A DNA stretch of 64,000 nucleotides from the NCBI GenBank assembly GCA_964565335.1, contig CAZMEN010000003.1, forward strand, positions 29,969 through 93,968, given 5' to 3'. Positions 25,063-34,379 of this stretch are shown here, one piece after another; the stretch's first letter is position 1; every line of letters starts with the position of its first letter. The notes beneath the pieces were generated by a model, which saw only the letters and a program-made list of their open reading frames with translations, was not told the DNA's origin and made no database searches. The translations under genes and the position numbers were made by a program. Source of the DNA: Litorimonas sp964565335. GTDB lineage: Bacteria > Pseudomonadota > Alphaproteobacteria > Caulobacterales > Maricaulaceae.

Positions 25063-26976
25063 ATGCTTAAAAAGCTACTCACAGGAAGCGCTGCGTTAAG
25101 CTTGGCTTTGCTCGCAGGCTGCGGAGATAAACCGCCCGTGCCCGAGGAAGAAGTGAAAATCGTTAAAGTTGACCCAGCGCGTATTGAACGCACGGAAACT
25201 AAGAACGCTTATTTTGGCGATCTTCATGTTCATACCAAAAACTCATTCGATGCCTTTATTACGGGCACACGCACAACTGCCGATGACGCTTACCGTTTCG
25301 CTAAAGGTGCCACGATTGATAATGGCGCGGGGACTGACATCACGATTTCAGGTCCACCGCTGGATTTTTACGGCGTAACAGATCACGGCGAATATATGGG
25401 CGTGGTTGCGGCGATGCGCGATAAGAATAATCCGATTTCTAAGTCAGACACAGCGAAGTCGATTTTCGGAATTTTTGGCGGTGGCCGCGACGCGCGAATG
25501 CAGGCTTTTATGAAAGTTGGCACGACGATCGTAACTGGCGAACCGCTGGAAGACATCTATGACCGCGATTTCATCGACAGCGCTTGGGCAGAAAATGTCG
25601 CGGCAGCCGAGAAGCATAATGAGCCCGGGGTTTTCACAACATTCGCGGCCTATGAATATACCAATATGAATATTATTGGCGGGATTGATGATAATCTTGG
25701 CGCGACGAATTTGCACCGCAATGTTGTCTTTCGCGATAAAGCCCCAACGCGGCTTTTCTCTACGCTGGACTCGACGAACCCCGAAGAGCTTTGGGAGTGG
25801 ATGAATGGGCAACGCGCAAATGGTATTGACGTTATTGCCATTCCACATAATTCAAATGGGTCAAATGGGCAAATGTTTGCCATGACGACGACTGACGGTT
25901 CACCTCTCTCCAAAGCCTATGCGGAAAACCGTATGAGAAACGAACCCATTGTTGAGATGACACAGGTGAAGGGCACATCCGAGACCCATCCGCTTTTATC
26001 GCCCGAAGATGAGTTTGCCGATCATGAGCTTTATGAAATTCTTGTCGGCATGCCGGTTGAGGCGCAAAAAGTGCCGGGTAGTTTTGTGCGTCAATCCCTT
26101 GCAAGGGGTATCGGATTGGAAGCAGAGCTGGGCGCTAACCCTTATGCCTTTGGTTTTATCGGATCGACCGATGCCCATGTGAGTTCGTCATCATTGTCAG
26201 AAGAGAATTTCTTTGGAAAATTCCCGCATGATACAGAGTTGAGTAATCGCCGCTCTATTCCGCCTAAGGGCGCTAAGACTTGGGAAGACGCGCAGGCTGA
26301 AGAGGGTGATTTGGACATTATTTCAACCGCTCAGTACGGTGCGTCTGGTCTGGCGGGTGTTTGGGCGAAAGCGAATACGCGGGATGAAATTTTTGATGCA
26401 ATGGAAGCGAAGGAAACCTTTGCGACATCAGGCCCGCGCCTAAAAACACGTTTCTTTGCAGGCATTTATGCCGATGATATTTTGTCCTCCGTTGATATGC
26501 TGGAGCAAGCCTATGCTAATGGCAGTCCGATGGGCGGAAATATTGAGGGCGGTGAGGCTTCACCAGATTTCATCGCATGGGCGATTAAAGACCCTGAAGG
26601 CTATCCTTTGCAGCGCATTCAAGTCGTAAAAGTCTGGTCAGAAAACGGCGCGAATATGGAACGTATCTACGATGTCGCCTGCGCAGGCGGTGCTACGCCA
26701 GATGCCGTGACACGTCGCTGTCCAGATAATGGGGCGATGGTGGATTTGACGACATGCGATACCAATGACGAGACAGGCAGCGGGGAGTTAAAAGCGCTCT
26801 GGTCTGATCCTGATTACATTGCTGGGCAGAAGACGGCTTACTATCTGCGTGTATTGGAAAATCCAAAATGCCGTTGGAGCACATGGGATGCGGTTCGTAA
26901 TGGTACGCCGCCTAACCCTGACATGCACGCGACTCTGCAAGACCGTGCGTGGAGTTCAGCCATTTGGGTGCAGTAA
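25063..26976 (+). CDS. DUF3604 lipoprotein (PHP-like)
   Basis: A 637-residue lipoprotein. The ATG at 25063 follows a good Shine-Dalgarno (AAGGGG) and gives a signal ending in LLAGC, so the cysteine would be lipidated. The body is a DUF3604 domain starting YFGDLHVHTKNSFDA with VTDHGEY and GSTDAH, motifs like those of PHP phosphoesterases that could bind metals. Function is unknown in the family. DUF3604, HupE and parvulin genes often occur together; here the other two are at 14553-16345. It ends the ligase operon. Confidence 0.85.
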   Translation: MLKKLLTGSAALSLALLAGCGDKPPVPEEEVKIVKVDPARIERTETKNAYFGDLHVHTKNSFDAFITGTRTTADDAYRFAKGATIDNGAGTDITISGPPLDFYGVTDHGEYMGVVAAMRDKNNPISKSDTAKSIFGIFGGGRDARMQAFMKVGTTIVTGEPLEDIYDRDFIDSAWAENVAAAEKHNEPGVFTTFAAYEYTNMNIIGGIDDNLGATNLHRNVVFRDKAPTRLFSTLDSTNPEELWEWMNGQRANGIDVIAIPHNSNGSNGQMFAMTTTDGSPLSKAYAENRMRNEPIVEMTQVKGTSETHPLLSPEDEFADHELYEILVGMPVEAQKVPGSFVRQSLARGIGLEAELGANPYAFGFIGSTDAHVSSSSLSEENFFGKFPHDTELSNRRSIPPKGAKTWEDAQAEEGDLDIISTAQYGASGLAGVWAKANTRDEIFDAMEAKETFATSGPRLKTRFFAGIYADDILSSVDMLEQAYANGSPMGGNIEGGEASPDFIAWAIKDPEGYPLQRIQVVKVWSENGANMERIYDVACAGGATPDAVTRRCPDNGAMVDLTTCDTNDETGSGELKALWSDPDYIAGQKTAYYLRVLENPKCRWSTWDAVRNGTPPNPDMHATLQDRAWSSAIWVQ

Positions 26977-27043
26977 TTATGCTATAAGGTTGCAGTAAAA
27001 GGCGAGTCAAATTATGCCTCGTCCGCAAACACAAAGGACAGAC

Positions 27044-27508
27044 ATGCCCGAAAGCAGTTTCCAATTCAGCGAATTGGACAATTCCATAATCGCAATCCTT
27101 AAAAAGGACGGCCGAACGAGCAATCAAAAGATTGCAGATGAACTTGATGTGACGACCTCAATGGTGGCCACGCGCATTCGCCGTATGGAGCAATCCAAGG
27201 CGATGAAAGTTGTCGCTGTTTCTGATTTTTCAGCCTTTGATTATAACGTCCTCTTGCCGATTGGCGTGGATGTGAAGGGCCGCCGGGCCAATGATGTTGC
27301 GGACGATATAGCCAAGCTCGATGAAGTGGCTTCCGTACAGCTTGTGGCGGGTAAACACGACATTGAAATTTTGGTGACGTTATCCAGTATGGATAAGATG
27401 TCTGATTTCCTGCTCAGTAAACTTTCGCAAATAAAAGGGGTGCGTAGCCTCGATCCTAGCTTTGCCGTTGATATCATTAAATATGATTTCGATGTTGCCC
27501 CGATTTAG
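27044..27508 (+). CDS. Lrp/AsnC family transcriptional regulator
   Basis: A 154-residue regulator: an N-terminal winged helix (LDNSIIAILKKDGRTSNQKI, DVTTSMVATRIRRM) and a C-terminal RAM/AsnC ligand domain (VQLVAGKHDIEILVTL). The ATG at 27044 has AAAGGA upstream; an ATG at 27014 would add 10 residues. Proteins of this family form dimers to octamers and bind several sites along DNA, wrapping it. It is paired with a second family member 10 bp downstream and is a candidate for binding the spaced hexamer elements here. Confidence 0.85.
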   Translation: MPESSFQFSELDNSIIAILKKDGRTSNQKIADELDVTTSMVATRIRRMEQSKAMKVVAVSDFSAFDYNVLLPIGVDVKGRRANDVADDIAKLDEVASVQLVAGKHDIEILVTLSSMDKMSDFLLSKLSQIKGVRSLDPSFAVDIIKYDFDVAPI

Positions 27509-27517
27509 GAGGCCGTA

Positions 27518-28012
27518 GTGAGCGATTATAAAATAGACGAGCTCGATCAACACATCATTCAGCTTTTGTCTGATGATGCGCGGTTGTCTAATCGGAAGAT
27601 TGCAACACAGCTAGGCTTTACCGAGGGCACTATTCGCTCCCGAGTGAAGCGTCTCGAAGATGAGAATTATATCCGCTTTACGGCGGTTACGAATATGTCT
27701 CATCTAGATACGCCTCAGCTTGCATATATTGGGATACATGCAGAGCAAAATATGATTAAAGAAGTGGCGTCAAAAGTCGCTGAACTGTCTGAAATCAATG
27801 CTGTGATTATCCTCTTGGGCCGTTTTGATATTCTTGCAATCGGTCTTTTCGAAGGACTTTCTGCTGTGCATCAAATCGCCAGTAATACCATACTTGACCT
27901 CAAAGGCGTGCGCCTTATCGAAACCTCTGTCGTTGTCGATGTCGTCAAATATGATAATCGCGTGGCGAAAATCATGACGCCGATTGCAAAATATAAGGCT
28001 TCGGCTAAATAA
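27518..28012 (+). CDS. Lrp/AsnC family transcriptional regulator
   Basis: A 164-residue regulator with the same layout as its neighbour: helix-turn-helix in LDQHIIQLLSDDARLSNRKI to FTEGTIRSRVKRL and a RAM domain (AVIILLGRFDILAIGLFEG). It starts with GTG preceded by GGAGG. Tandem unequal Lrp-type genes may form hetero-oligomers. It overlaps the NTF2-fold gene by 1 bp (TAATG). The hydrophobic ligand pocket suggests a small effector, possibly a steroid catabolite; that is only inference. Confidence 0.85.
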   Translation: MSDYKIDELDQHIIQLLSDDARLSNRKIATQLGFTEGTIRSRVKRLEDENYIRFTAVTNMSHLDTPQLAYIGIHAEQNMIKEVASKVAELSEINAVIILLGRFDILAIGLFEGLSAVHQIASNTILDLKGVRLIETSVVVDVVKYDNRVAKIMTPIAKYKASAK

Positions 28013-28461
28013 TGCTGAGCCAGCAAGAGGTGTCGGACCGTCTCGAAATCCAAGACCTATTGGCTATCTATTGCGACGCAATTGATGGCCGAGATTGGGC
28101 GGCGCTGGATGATATATTTACGTCTGACGCGATAATTGATTATACAGAAGCGGGCGGGGCTAGGGGCGGCCTCACTGAAACCAAAGCTTATCTTGAGAAA
28201 GCTCTGAAACCCTTTTCTGGGATGCAGCATATGCTGGGATTGCCAACAATAAAAATCAGCGGTGATAAGGCCGTAGCGCGAACCACAACGTTTAATCCCA
28301 TGGTCGTTGAGCGCGATGGCAAGCCCCATATTTTCTTTGTCGGGCTTTGGTATTGTGATGAGCTTATCCGAACAGAGCAGGGCTGGCGTATAAAGTCTCG
28401 TCGCGAGGAGGTCAGCTATTTTCATAACCTGCCTGATGATTTCAGGCCGGTTGAGGCTTAA
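28012..28461 (+). CDS. NTF2-fold (SnoaL-like) protein
   Basis: A 149-residue NTF2/SnoaL-like protein: LEIQDLLAIYCDAIDGRDW then LDDIFTSDAIIDY, and a C-terminal WRIKSRREEVSYF strand. Its start overlaps the stop of the second Lrp/AsnC gene, so it belongs to that operon, an unusual pairing that may mean it makes or consumes the regulator's ligand. It converges on and overlaps the SRPBCC gene by 4 bp. Reaction unknown. Confidence 0.7.
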   Translation: MLSQQEVSDRLEIQDLLAIYCDAIDGRDWAALDDIFTSDAIIDYTEAGGARGGLTETKAYLEKALKPFSGMQHMLGLPTIKISGDKAVARTTTFNPMVVERDGKPHIFFVGLWYCDELIRTEQGWRIKSRREEVSYFHNLPDDFRPVEA

Positions 28462-28952
28462 GCCTTGTGGAGTTTCTCAGCATAGGCTTTCAGCGCATGA
28501 GCCGTTTCGTCAAAAGCCTGCTTCACCCAAGGGCCGGCAAAACGCATAACGTGAATGCCATTGGGTCCTCTAAATTCATCTGTTGAATAATATTTACAGC
28601 TTTCTGGCCCCGTCGCTTCAATATATTGATCACGCCGCGCTGGGTATGGCCACGCATCATAATGGGGCAGAGCCCAACTTATTTGTTTCTCGGGCTCAAA
28701 GGCGCAGATATATTCCGTGTTTTCAAAAAACTCTGGTTCACAATTCACGTAGCTTTTAAGTTTCATCTTCACGGCTGCGCCCATTTCAAGTGTGCTCTCA
28801 CATTCTACGCAGAAGGGATTCCACTCTGGGTATTTGGGCATGTCTAGCAAAATATCCCATACAAGTGAGGCTGGGGCATTAATCTCTACAGTCTCAGAGA
28901 TGACAATTGCATCTGGGTCCAGAGCTGTGAGGGGGTCATTTTCTTTAAACAT
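28458..28952 (-). CDS. SRPBCC family protein (START-like)
   Basis: A 164-residue protein with the SRPBCC signature: VEINAPASLVWDILLDMPKY then PEWNPF, and a long C-terminal helix (AFDETAHALKAYAEKL). Proteins of this fold have a deep hydrophobic cavity for lipids, sterols or polyketides. Possible roles are steroid carrier or small hydrolase/cyclase. It is 13 bp downstream of the NTF2-fold gene at 28966 and likely cotranscribed. Confidence 0.75.
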   Translation of the reverse strand: MFKENDPLTALDPDAIVISETVEINAPASLVWDILLDMPKYPEWNPFCVECESTLEMGAAVKMKLKSYVNCEPEFFENTEYICAFEPEKQISWALPHYDAWPYPARRDQYIEATGPESCKYYSTDEFRGPNGIHVMRFAGPWVKQAFDETAHALKAYAEKLHKA

Positions 28953-28965
28953 TTTAATCGCCTCT

Positions 28966-29436
28966 TTAGTTTTCGATCATCCATTTTGCGGTCGGTGTTT
29001 CGTTAGCGAGTGTCCCGTCGACGATCGTGCGCGGCGTGGATTTGGTATAGCAAATACGCCAGCCTTCTTCGGTTTTACGGTAACGGTCTTCATAAAAACT
29101 AGCGAGCATGCGAAAGCTCTTCTCGCGCGGATCATAGGTCGCAAAGCCAAGGTTCCAACGCCCCGCAGCCTTATCGCCATCAATATCTATCTCGCCATTA
29201 TGCCCATGATGAACGTCGACAATGGGAGTCGTTGCCGCCATTTGATTAAATATTCCCATAAGGCCATTGAGGTCGAAGCTCCCTAAGGGCGGAAATTCAA
29301 TTTCGGCATCTTCCGTAAAACAGGCGCGAATAGCGTCTACATCTTTGGCGTCACAGGCATTGAGATATCGTGCTTTTAATTTCCGAATATCGCTTTCAGC
29401 TTCAAGTTTTGCGATGCGGGCTTCTAAGTTAGACAT
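28966..29436 (-). CDS. NTF2-fold (SnoaL-like) protein
   Basis: A 156-residue NTF2/SnoaL_4-like protein with a start helix (SDIRKLKARYLNACDAKDVD), then IRACFTEDAEIEF and a VDVHHGHNGEI segment. The ATG at 29436 has GGAG 8 bp upstream and is preferred over 29451. It overlaps the upstream DUF1214-like gene by 8 bp. Fold suggests a dehydratase or isomerase, but no reaction can be named. Confidence 0.7.
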   Translation of the reverse strand: MSNLEARIAKLEAESDIRKLKARYLNACDAKDVDAIRACFTEDAEIEFPPLGSFDLNGLMGIFNQMAATTPIVDVHHGHNGEIDIDGDKAAGRWNLGFATYDPREKSFRMLASFYEDRYRKTEEGWRICYTKSTPRTIVDGTLANETPTAKWMIEN

Positions 29437-30502
29437 TAATAATCTCCACATTCGGGACGGGATGATTTTTGGCCCCCGTCCAGCGCCAAAGCATTGTCCC
29501 GCATGTGTGGCCGGCTGTATCTATATGATTTTTTGGCCCGTTCCCATCTTGTGGTTTGGGCGCGACCACAACTGTGACCGTGCCGTCATCATTAAGTTCA
29601 GCCAGTCCATTATTGGTGTGAATTGTGTGATGGCGATAATCTAAGCTCTCCATCCAGATATTATTGATCTGAAAGTTCCAACCCTCGCAATCGGGAATGT
29701 GGGTGGTGATACGTAAGGCTTGGCCCTCTGCTAGTTCCCACCAGCCATGTAGATAATGAATCATCGGGTCGCCGCCAGCCTTGGAAAACATGGATTGATC
29801 AGCCGTATTGAGAGCGTTTTTATTCTCGCGCTTAAAGAGGTCCGCCCATTGTAGGAATATTGTCGATGTCCCGTTAACAAATGCAGGAACGCGCGTGAGC
29901 GCCGAAGACAATAAGGCCGTAGATAAAGGTTGTGGTTTTAGCGGCCCGTCAATCGTCTCTATCGTGACCGTTGCGGGCGTCTCTGCGCCGCGATTAAAGA
30001 AAGTCTGCCTTACGATGAGGATAGAGGAGTCGTCGGCAAGCGGGAGCCAATTGCCTTCTTGCTTATCGGAACTAACGATAATTTCAAACGACCCGTCAGC
30101 GTCTAGCGTGACATCACGAATATCGAGTTCACCCGTTGAAGCCATAGTGCCGTCAATGGCGTAGCGATTGGCTTTGGTGCCGAAGCTGAGAATAGGTACG
30201 GTTCCACGCTGTCCGCGAATGCGGTAACTATGCGCGCCGGAAACCGTTGCGTTTTGATAGAAATTATCAGGATTATCTGCCCCGATTTTTGCCGTAGCAT
30301 GAGAGGCCTGGTAAAAACTTGGAAAAGCAGGATCGGCATTTTCTAGATGCATATCTAGGCCGATGCGCAAAAGCCGTGTGAGGTATCTTACGCCTTCTGC
30401 TTTATCTAAATCTGAGCTCATTAAATCAGAGCTCAAAACTTGCTCCCCCGCAGCTTCTAGCTTTTGACAAAAGTCTTTCCAGATTGCGGCTGTGTCGCTC
30501 AT
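29429..30502 (-). CDS. Uncharacterised protein, C-terminal part DUF1214-like
   Basis: A 357-residue soluble protein. The C-terminal third (WMESLDYRHHTIHTNNG, DDGTVTVVVAP, and DTAGHTCGTMLWRW) resembles DUF1214 domains. The N-terminal helical region (WKDFCQKLEAAGEQVLSS to RYLTRLLRIGLDMHLEN) I do not recognise. No signal peptide. Its start overlaps the SDR stop and its stop overlaps the NTF2 start, giving an SDR-DUF1214-NTF2-SRPBCC operon. Function unknown. Confidence 0.6.
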   Translation of the reverse strand: MSDTAAIWKDFCQKLEAAGEQVLSSDLMSSDLDKAEGVRYLTRLLRIGLDMHLENADPAFPSFYQASHATAKIGADNPDNFYQNATVSGAHSYRIRGQRGTVPILSFGTKANRYAIDGTMASTGELDIRDVTLDADGSFEIIVSSDKQEGNWLPLADDSSILIVRQTFFNRGAETPATVTIETIDGPLKPQPLSTALLSSALTRVPAFVNGTSTIFLQWADLFKRENKNALNTADQSMFSKAGGDPMIHYLHGWWELAEGQALRITTHIPDCEGWNFQINNIWMESLDYRHHTIHTNNGLAELNDDGTVTVVVAPKPQDGNGPKNHIDTAGHTCGTMLWRWTGAKNHPVPNVEIINV

Positions 30503-31281
30503 TACGGCGCCATATATTGGCCGCCATTCACGTCGAGCGTTGCCCCAGAGACAACATTGGCGTAATCGGAGACGAAATACAGAACGGCTTTGGCGCAGTC
30601 TTCTTCGGGCGGAATAATGCCCAGAGGAATGCGGCCTGTAATCTCTCCGACCACCTCCTCACGCGGACGGCCAGCCGCGACTTGAGCGTCGATATATCCC
30701 ATGACGGGCGCGCCTCCAATCCAACCCATACGGCAAGCATTAACCCGCACGCCGAAACGGCCTAAATCCTGTGCCATATGTTTTGATAAAACGCCGAGCC
30801 CGCCTTTACTGGCCGCATAAGCCGCTTCGCCGGGAAAGGGGTTTACGGTCGCCATAGTGGAGACATTGACAATGGCTCCGCCGCCATTGTCTTTCATGGC
30901 GGGCAGCACAGCTTGGCCCATACGCAATGCTCCTAGGCAATTCACGTCATAAATAGCCGCCCATTCTTCTGCATTGGCTACATCGCTAGTGGCCCAAGAC
31001 CCGTGATTATAAGCACTGTTCACGAGGCCATCTATCCGGCCAAATTTATCTTGAACGGCTTTGGCGAGGGCCTGACATTGTGCGGCATCCGTGACATCAG
31101 TTGAGAGCGCTACAGCCTCTCCTCCAGCATCAGTAATGTCCTTCGCAACCTTATTCAAATATTCTTGATTGCGCGCCCCAAGACCAACTTTGGCCCCTTC
31201 TGCGGCGGCGATTTTGGCCATATTTTGTCCCATGCCAGGGCCAACGCCGCTTATGATAATGACTTTATCTTTGAGTAACAT
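30502..31281 (-). CDS. SDR family oxidoreductase
   Basis: A 259-residue short-chain dehydrogenase: SGVGPGMG at the nucleotide site, NSAYNHG in place of NNAG, VSTMAT and YAASK for catalysis. The start codon touches a regulatory hexamer (TGCGTA at 31281). First gene of the SDR-DUF1214-NTF2-SRPBCC operon. The altered NAG motif (NSAY) and PGM loop are seen in some cluster SDRs and do not break the catalytic triad. Substrate unknown. Confidence 0.8.
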   Translation of the reverse strand: MLLKDKVIIISGVGPGMGQNMAKIAAAEGAKVGLGARNQEYLNKVAKDITDAGGEAVALSTDVTDAAQCQALAKAVQDKFGRIDGLVNSAYNHGSWATSDVANAEEWAAIYDVNCLGALRMGQAVLPAMKDNGGGAIVNVSTMATVNPFPGEAAYAASKGGLGVLSKHMAQDLGRFGVRVNACRMGWIGGAPVMGYIDAQVAAGRPREEVVGEITGRIPLGIIPPEEDCAKAVLYFVSDYANVVSGATLDVNGGQYMAP

Positions 31282-31372
31282 GCGTAAAGTGTAGCGTAGT
31301 ATTTTACGAATATGAAATAAAATCTTTCAAATCCTCTCTGAATGCGTAGTAATTAAAGCGAATAAAAACGCA
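31281..31372. promoter_or_regulatory. Composite hexamer element C (SDR / sulfotransferase promoter)
   Basis: TGCGTA at 31281, TACGAA at 31305, TGCGTA at 31343 and AACGCA at 31367: two 24-bp pairs separated by 38 bp. An AGCGTA at 31293 sits midway in the first pair. Two of the hexamers deviate at one base. The first touches the SDR start codon and the last ends 6 bp before the sulfotransferase ATG, so binding would block both promoters. Confidence 0.5.
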
Positions 31373-31378
31373 AAGGCG

Positions 31379-32545
31379 ATGAAAGTGGTTCCGGATAGAG
31401 AGAGTTTGGTTGCGCAAGCCATAGAGCAAACAGGGCTAAGTGATTTTGGTGATGAGTGGTTTTTTGCCAATATCGACGTCCTCATTCCGTCTTTGAACGC
31501 GCAGGCAAGATTGAGTCCTGAAGGGGTTTATGGTGCGCAGCATATGATAGTCTCGGGACTGGTTAATCGGTTGCGTCATGTGCAGTTTTTAAAGGATCAC
31601 CCTGAAATATTGGAAGAGCAAGTCGATGTGAAAGCTGTGCTTACAGGCCTTCCTCGAACAGGCAGTACCATGTTGCATCGTATGTTAGCGTCGGCTCCGA
31701 ATTTAACGGGCGTGAAATGGTACGAAACCCAAAACTATGTACCGCTCGATGGCGAAGTAAGGGGCGACCCAACACCCCGCAGAGAAGCGGCAAAAGGTGT
31801 ACTTGCCTATATGTTAGAGAAAATTCCTGAACTTATGTCTATTCACCCGATGGATATTGAGCAGCCCGATGAAGAAGTTATCATTCTCGGGCAACTTTTT
31901 TCCAGTTCCATGATTGAGAGCACCTATTACGTGCCGGATTATGCAGAGTGGTTATCACAGCAAAACCCTCGGCCCGCTTATGAGGATTTGATTGAAATTT
32001 TAAAATCTCTTCAATGGCAAAACCTTTCTCGACGTATTGAGGGCGGAAAAGCGAAGAGCTGGGTTTTAAAAACTCCGGGTCATTTGATGGGGTTGCAAAC
32101 AGTTCTGGACGTTTTTCCGAAAGCAAAGATTGTCATGACGCATCGGGACCCTGTCTCTACGATACCCTCTTATTGCAGTATGGAAGCGTCTCTTTACCGA
32201 ATGGGCTCGGATGACATTTCAAATCATGAAATTGGCGCTTACTGGATGAAACGTTTAAAGGATTGGCTTGATAATTTTATGTCTGTCCGCGCGGTCAATC
32301 CTTCAACATGCTTTATTGACGTAAGTTACAGTTCTTTATTGAAAAGCCCGACTGTTGAGGGCGCGCGTGTTTTGGACGCCGCTGGGATTCCATTGAGCGA
32401 AGAAATTCATAATAATATGGAAGAGTGGATTGAGTTAAATCGCAGAGAACATCGCGCTAAGCATAAATATAGTCTGGAAGATTTTGGCTTGAACTCAAAC
32501 GACATTTCCAAGACATACAAATCTTATATTGATCAATATGTTTAG
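31379..32545 (+). CDS. Sulfotransferase family protein
   Basis: A 388-residue protein of the bacterial sulfotransferase family (PF13469 type). The PAPS 5'-phosphosulfate loop is GLPRTGSTMLHRML, and the 3'-phosphate region is around KIVMTHRDPVSTIPS. It would transfer sulfate from PAPS to a hydroxyl or amine. Such genes are common in steroid-degrading proteobacteria but their substrates are undefined; another is at 39620. It overlaps the convergent ketosteroid dehydrogenase by 4 bp. Confidence 0.8.
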   Translation: MKVVPDRESLVAQAIEQTGLSDFGDEWFFANIDVLIPSLNAQARLSPEGVYGAQHMIVSGLVNRLRHVQFLKDHPEILEEQVDVKAVLTGLPRTGSTMLHRMLASAPNLTGVKWYETQNYVPLDGEVRGDPTPRREAAKGVLAYMLEKIPELMSIHPMDIEQPDEEVIILGQLFSSSMIESTYYVPDYAEWLSQQNPRPAYEDLIEILKSLQWQNLSRRIEGGKAKSWVLKTPGHLMGLQTVLDVFPKAKIVMTHRDPVSTIPSYCSMEASLYRMGSDDISNHEIGAYWMKRLKDWLDNFMSVRAVNPSTCFIDVSYSSLLKSPTVEGARVLDAAGIPLSEEIHNNMEEWIELNRREHRAKHKYSLEDFGLNSNDISKTYKSYIDQYV

Positions 32546-34204
32546 TCTTCGCTGATTGCGTTTGCCGCTCTTCGGCCTGAGTAAACACAATCGGCAATAG
32601 ATAACCCGCTAATGTAGTTCCAAGAGGCAATACCAATCGCGTTACGCCCGGCCGCAAATAGCCCTTCAATAGGCTTACCAGTGTTATCTAGGACACCGCC
32701 TGTGGCTTCGTTAACTTTCAGCCCGCCTAGTGTCAGTATCGGGCAAGGGAATAATTTGGCTGCAAGGCCAATATCAATGGCTATAAGCGAGCCTTCATCA
32801 AGTTGAGCAATGTCCTCTTGCGTTTTCTCAAATGGGTCATCTATCTCGCCGCGAGCCATTTTATTATACTCTGCGAGTTCAGCCGCAAGATTGTCGCCGT
32901 TCACATGAATCAACTCCGCGAGATCATTTGCTGATTTAGCCTTTTTAGCTCCAAAGTAGGAATTGAGTTTCGCAAGGGCGCGTTGGAAGGAGANNNNNNN
33001 NNNTCATCCATCCGCGCCCATTATGATTTTCAGCCATTTCGACACCCAGTGTCGCGCCGTAAACCATCTCATTGATAAAGCGTTTGCCGTTCTCATTTAC
33101 AATCATTCCGCGGGCGAAAGAAAGAGGTGGGTTGATAAAACGCCAAGCTGTGATGCGGTCCATATTTTCAGCCATACCGCCTACGCTTTGACCCAATCTA
33201 ATACCTGCGCCACTATCACCATCCGTTCCAAGCGGATAGCCCGCTGTATATTTAGGGGCGTAATGAGCCATCATTTTAGAATTAAATACAAATCCTCCGG
33301 CGGAGAGGACAATGCCTTTTCGAGCGCGAATAAATATTTCCGTTCGGGAGTCGGCCAGAGACTTCGCTTTTTCCAAATGCCCCATGGCTTTTTTAAAAAA
33401 GAACTTTGACCCTGGGATAATGGGCGGAAACATGGCGAATAATTTATTGGCTTTGCCGCGTAAGGTTTTGTAATTTTCTAACGTTGCATCGTCTGCAAAA
33501 CGTAGGGCTTTTACGCCTATAACGTTCTCTTCCGAGTCCGTCACGAGTTGGCGCACCTCAGTATAGGGGAGGACTTTTAATCCTTTGGCTTCGGCGCTGG
33601 CCCTTAACGGGTCAAAGATTGAGCCGCCTAGATTGGTTGCTTTTGCGCCTTGCTTAATAGGCACATATCCACGGTGTCCGCGTGCGGCGGGCGCTGCATG
33701 TTTTTTATAACTAGGTACTAAGCTATTATCACTATGATAGAGAAAATATTGCGGCGCAGGGTAAGAGGTTTTATGTGGCCATAATGTTCCGCGTAAATCA
33801 ACATCATGACTTTTTAGCCACTCTATTGTCGGAGCACTTCTTTCGCAAAAATCGCGCAAGGTTTCATCTGAGACAATGCCTTCTGTTTCGAGCTTGAGAT
33901 AGTTGAACATGTTTTCGGGCGTGTCCTCCACGCCTGCTTCTTCTTGGGTACTGGTTCCGCCGCCCGCATAGATAACGCCGCCGCTGGCTTTTGTCGCGCC
34001 GCCGCCTTCAAATCGGTCAAGGGCGATGACGGATAATCCGTTCTCTATGGATTGCAGTGCCGCTGCGATGCCCGCCCCGCCAAGGCCTATAACAATAACA
34101 TCTGTGTCGGATGTCCATGTTATATCATCGTTTGACGCAAGCCCTAAGGGCGCTTCAATATCGGAATGCCAATTCTTATGGTCAGGTCTCATTGGGGAGG
34201 TCAT
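32542..34204 (-). CDS. 3-Ketosteroid dehydrogenase family FAD flavoprotein, interrupted by assembly gap
   Basis: N-terminal part 33004-34204: FAD loop VIVIGLGGAGIAAALQ, then FEGGGATKASGGVIYAGGGT. C-terminal part 32542-32992: TLGGLKVNEATGGVL, GLFAAGRNAIGIASWNY and SGRRAAN. The combination resembles actinobacterial 3-ketosteroid delta4-(5-alpha)-dehydrogenase more than classical delta1-KstD, which usually ends in a YPGPG..G block; both insert a double bond into ring A next to the 3-ketone using FAD. The two halves are in different frames, and the 10 Ns cannot bridge them in frame, so the true gap is not 10 bases. The C-terminal half reads open to the gap edge. The gene is probably intact in the organism. 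Confidence 0.75.
32994..33003. other. Assembly gap (10 N)
   Basis: Ten unknown bases inside the ketosteroid dehydrogenase gene. Because the reading frame differs on the two sides, the real gap length is not 10 (and not 10 plus a multiple of 3), so this is most likely a placeholder joining two contigs; about 120 residues typical of the family are missing between the halves. Confidence 0.95.
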
Positions 34205-34249
34205 GTGATGTCGTGTTCCTGCGGTTTTGTGTGTTTTTCGCTCTAAAAC

Positions 34250-34318
34250 TACGCAAAGGCAAGGTAATTGCCTATAAAAATCTTAGAATACGTAAAATAT
34301 AGACAAAAATATTGCGCA
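34250..34318. promoter_or_regulatory. Composite hexamer element D (ketosteroid dehydrogenase / SDR promoter)
   Basis: TACGCA at 34250, TACGTA at 34289 and TGCGCA at 34313, spaced 39 and 24 bp: the mirror image of elements B, E and F. The pair lies on the side of the SDR-MFS-alkylsulfatase operon; the single hexamer is nearer the dehydrogenase. Confidence 0.65.
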
Positions 34319-34379
34319 TTCTGGTCTGTCTGTTACTTATACGAAAAAGACAAATAAGGTGAATATACAGGGGAACGTT

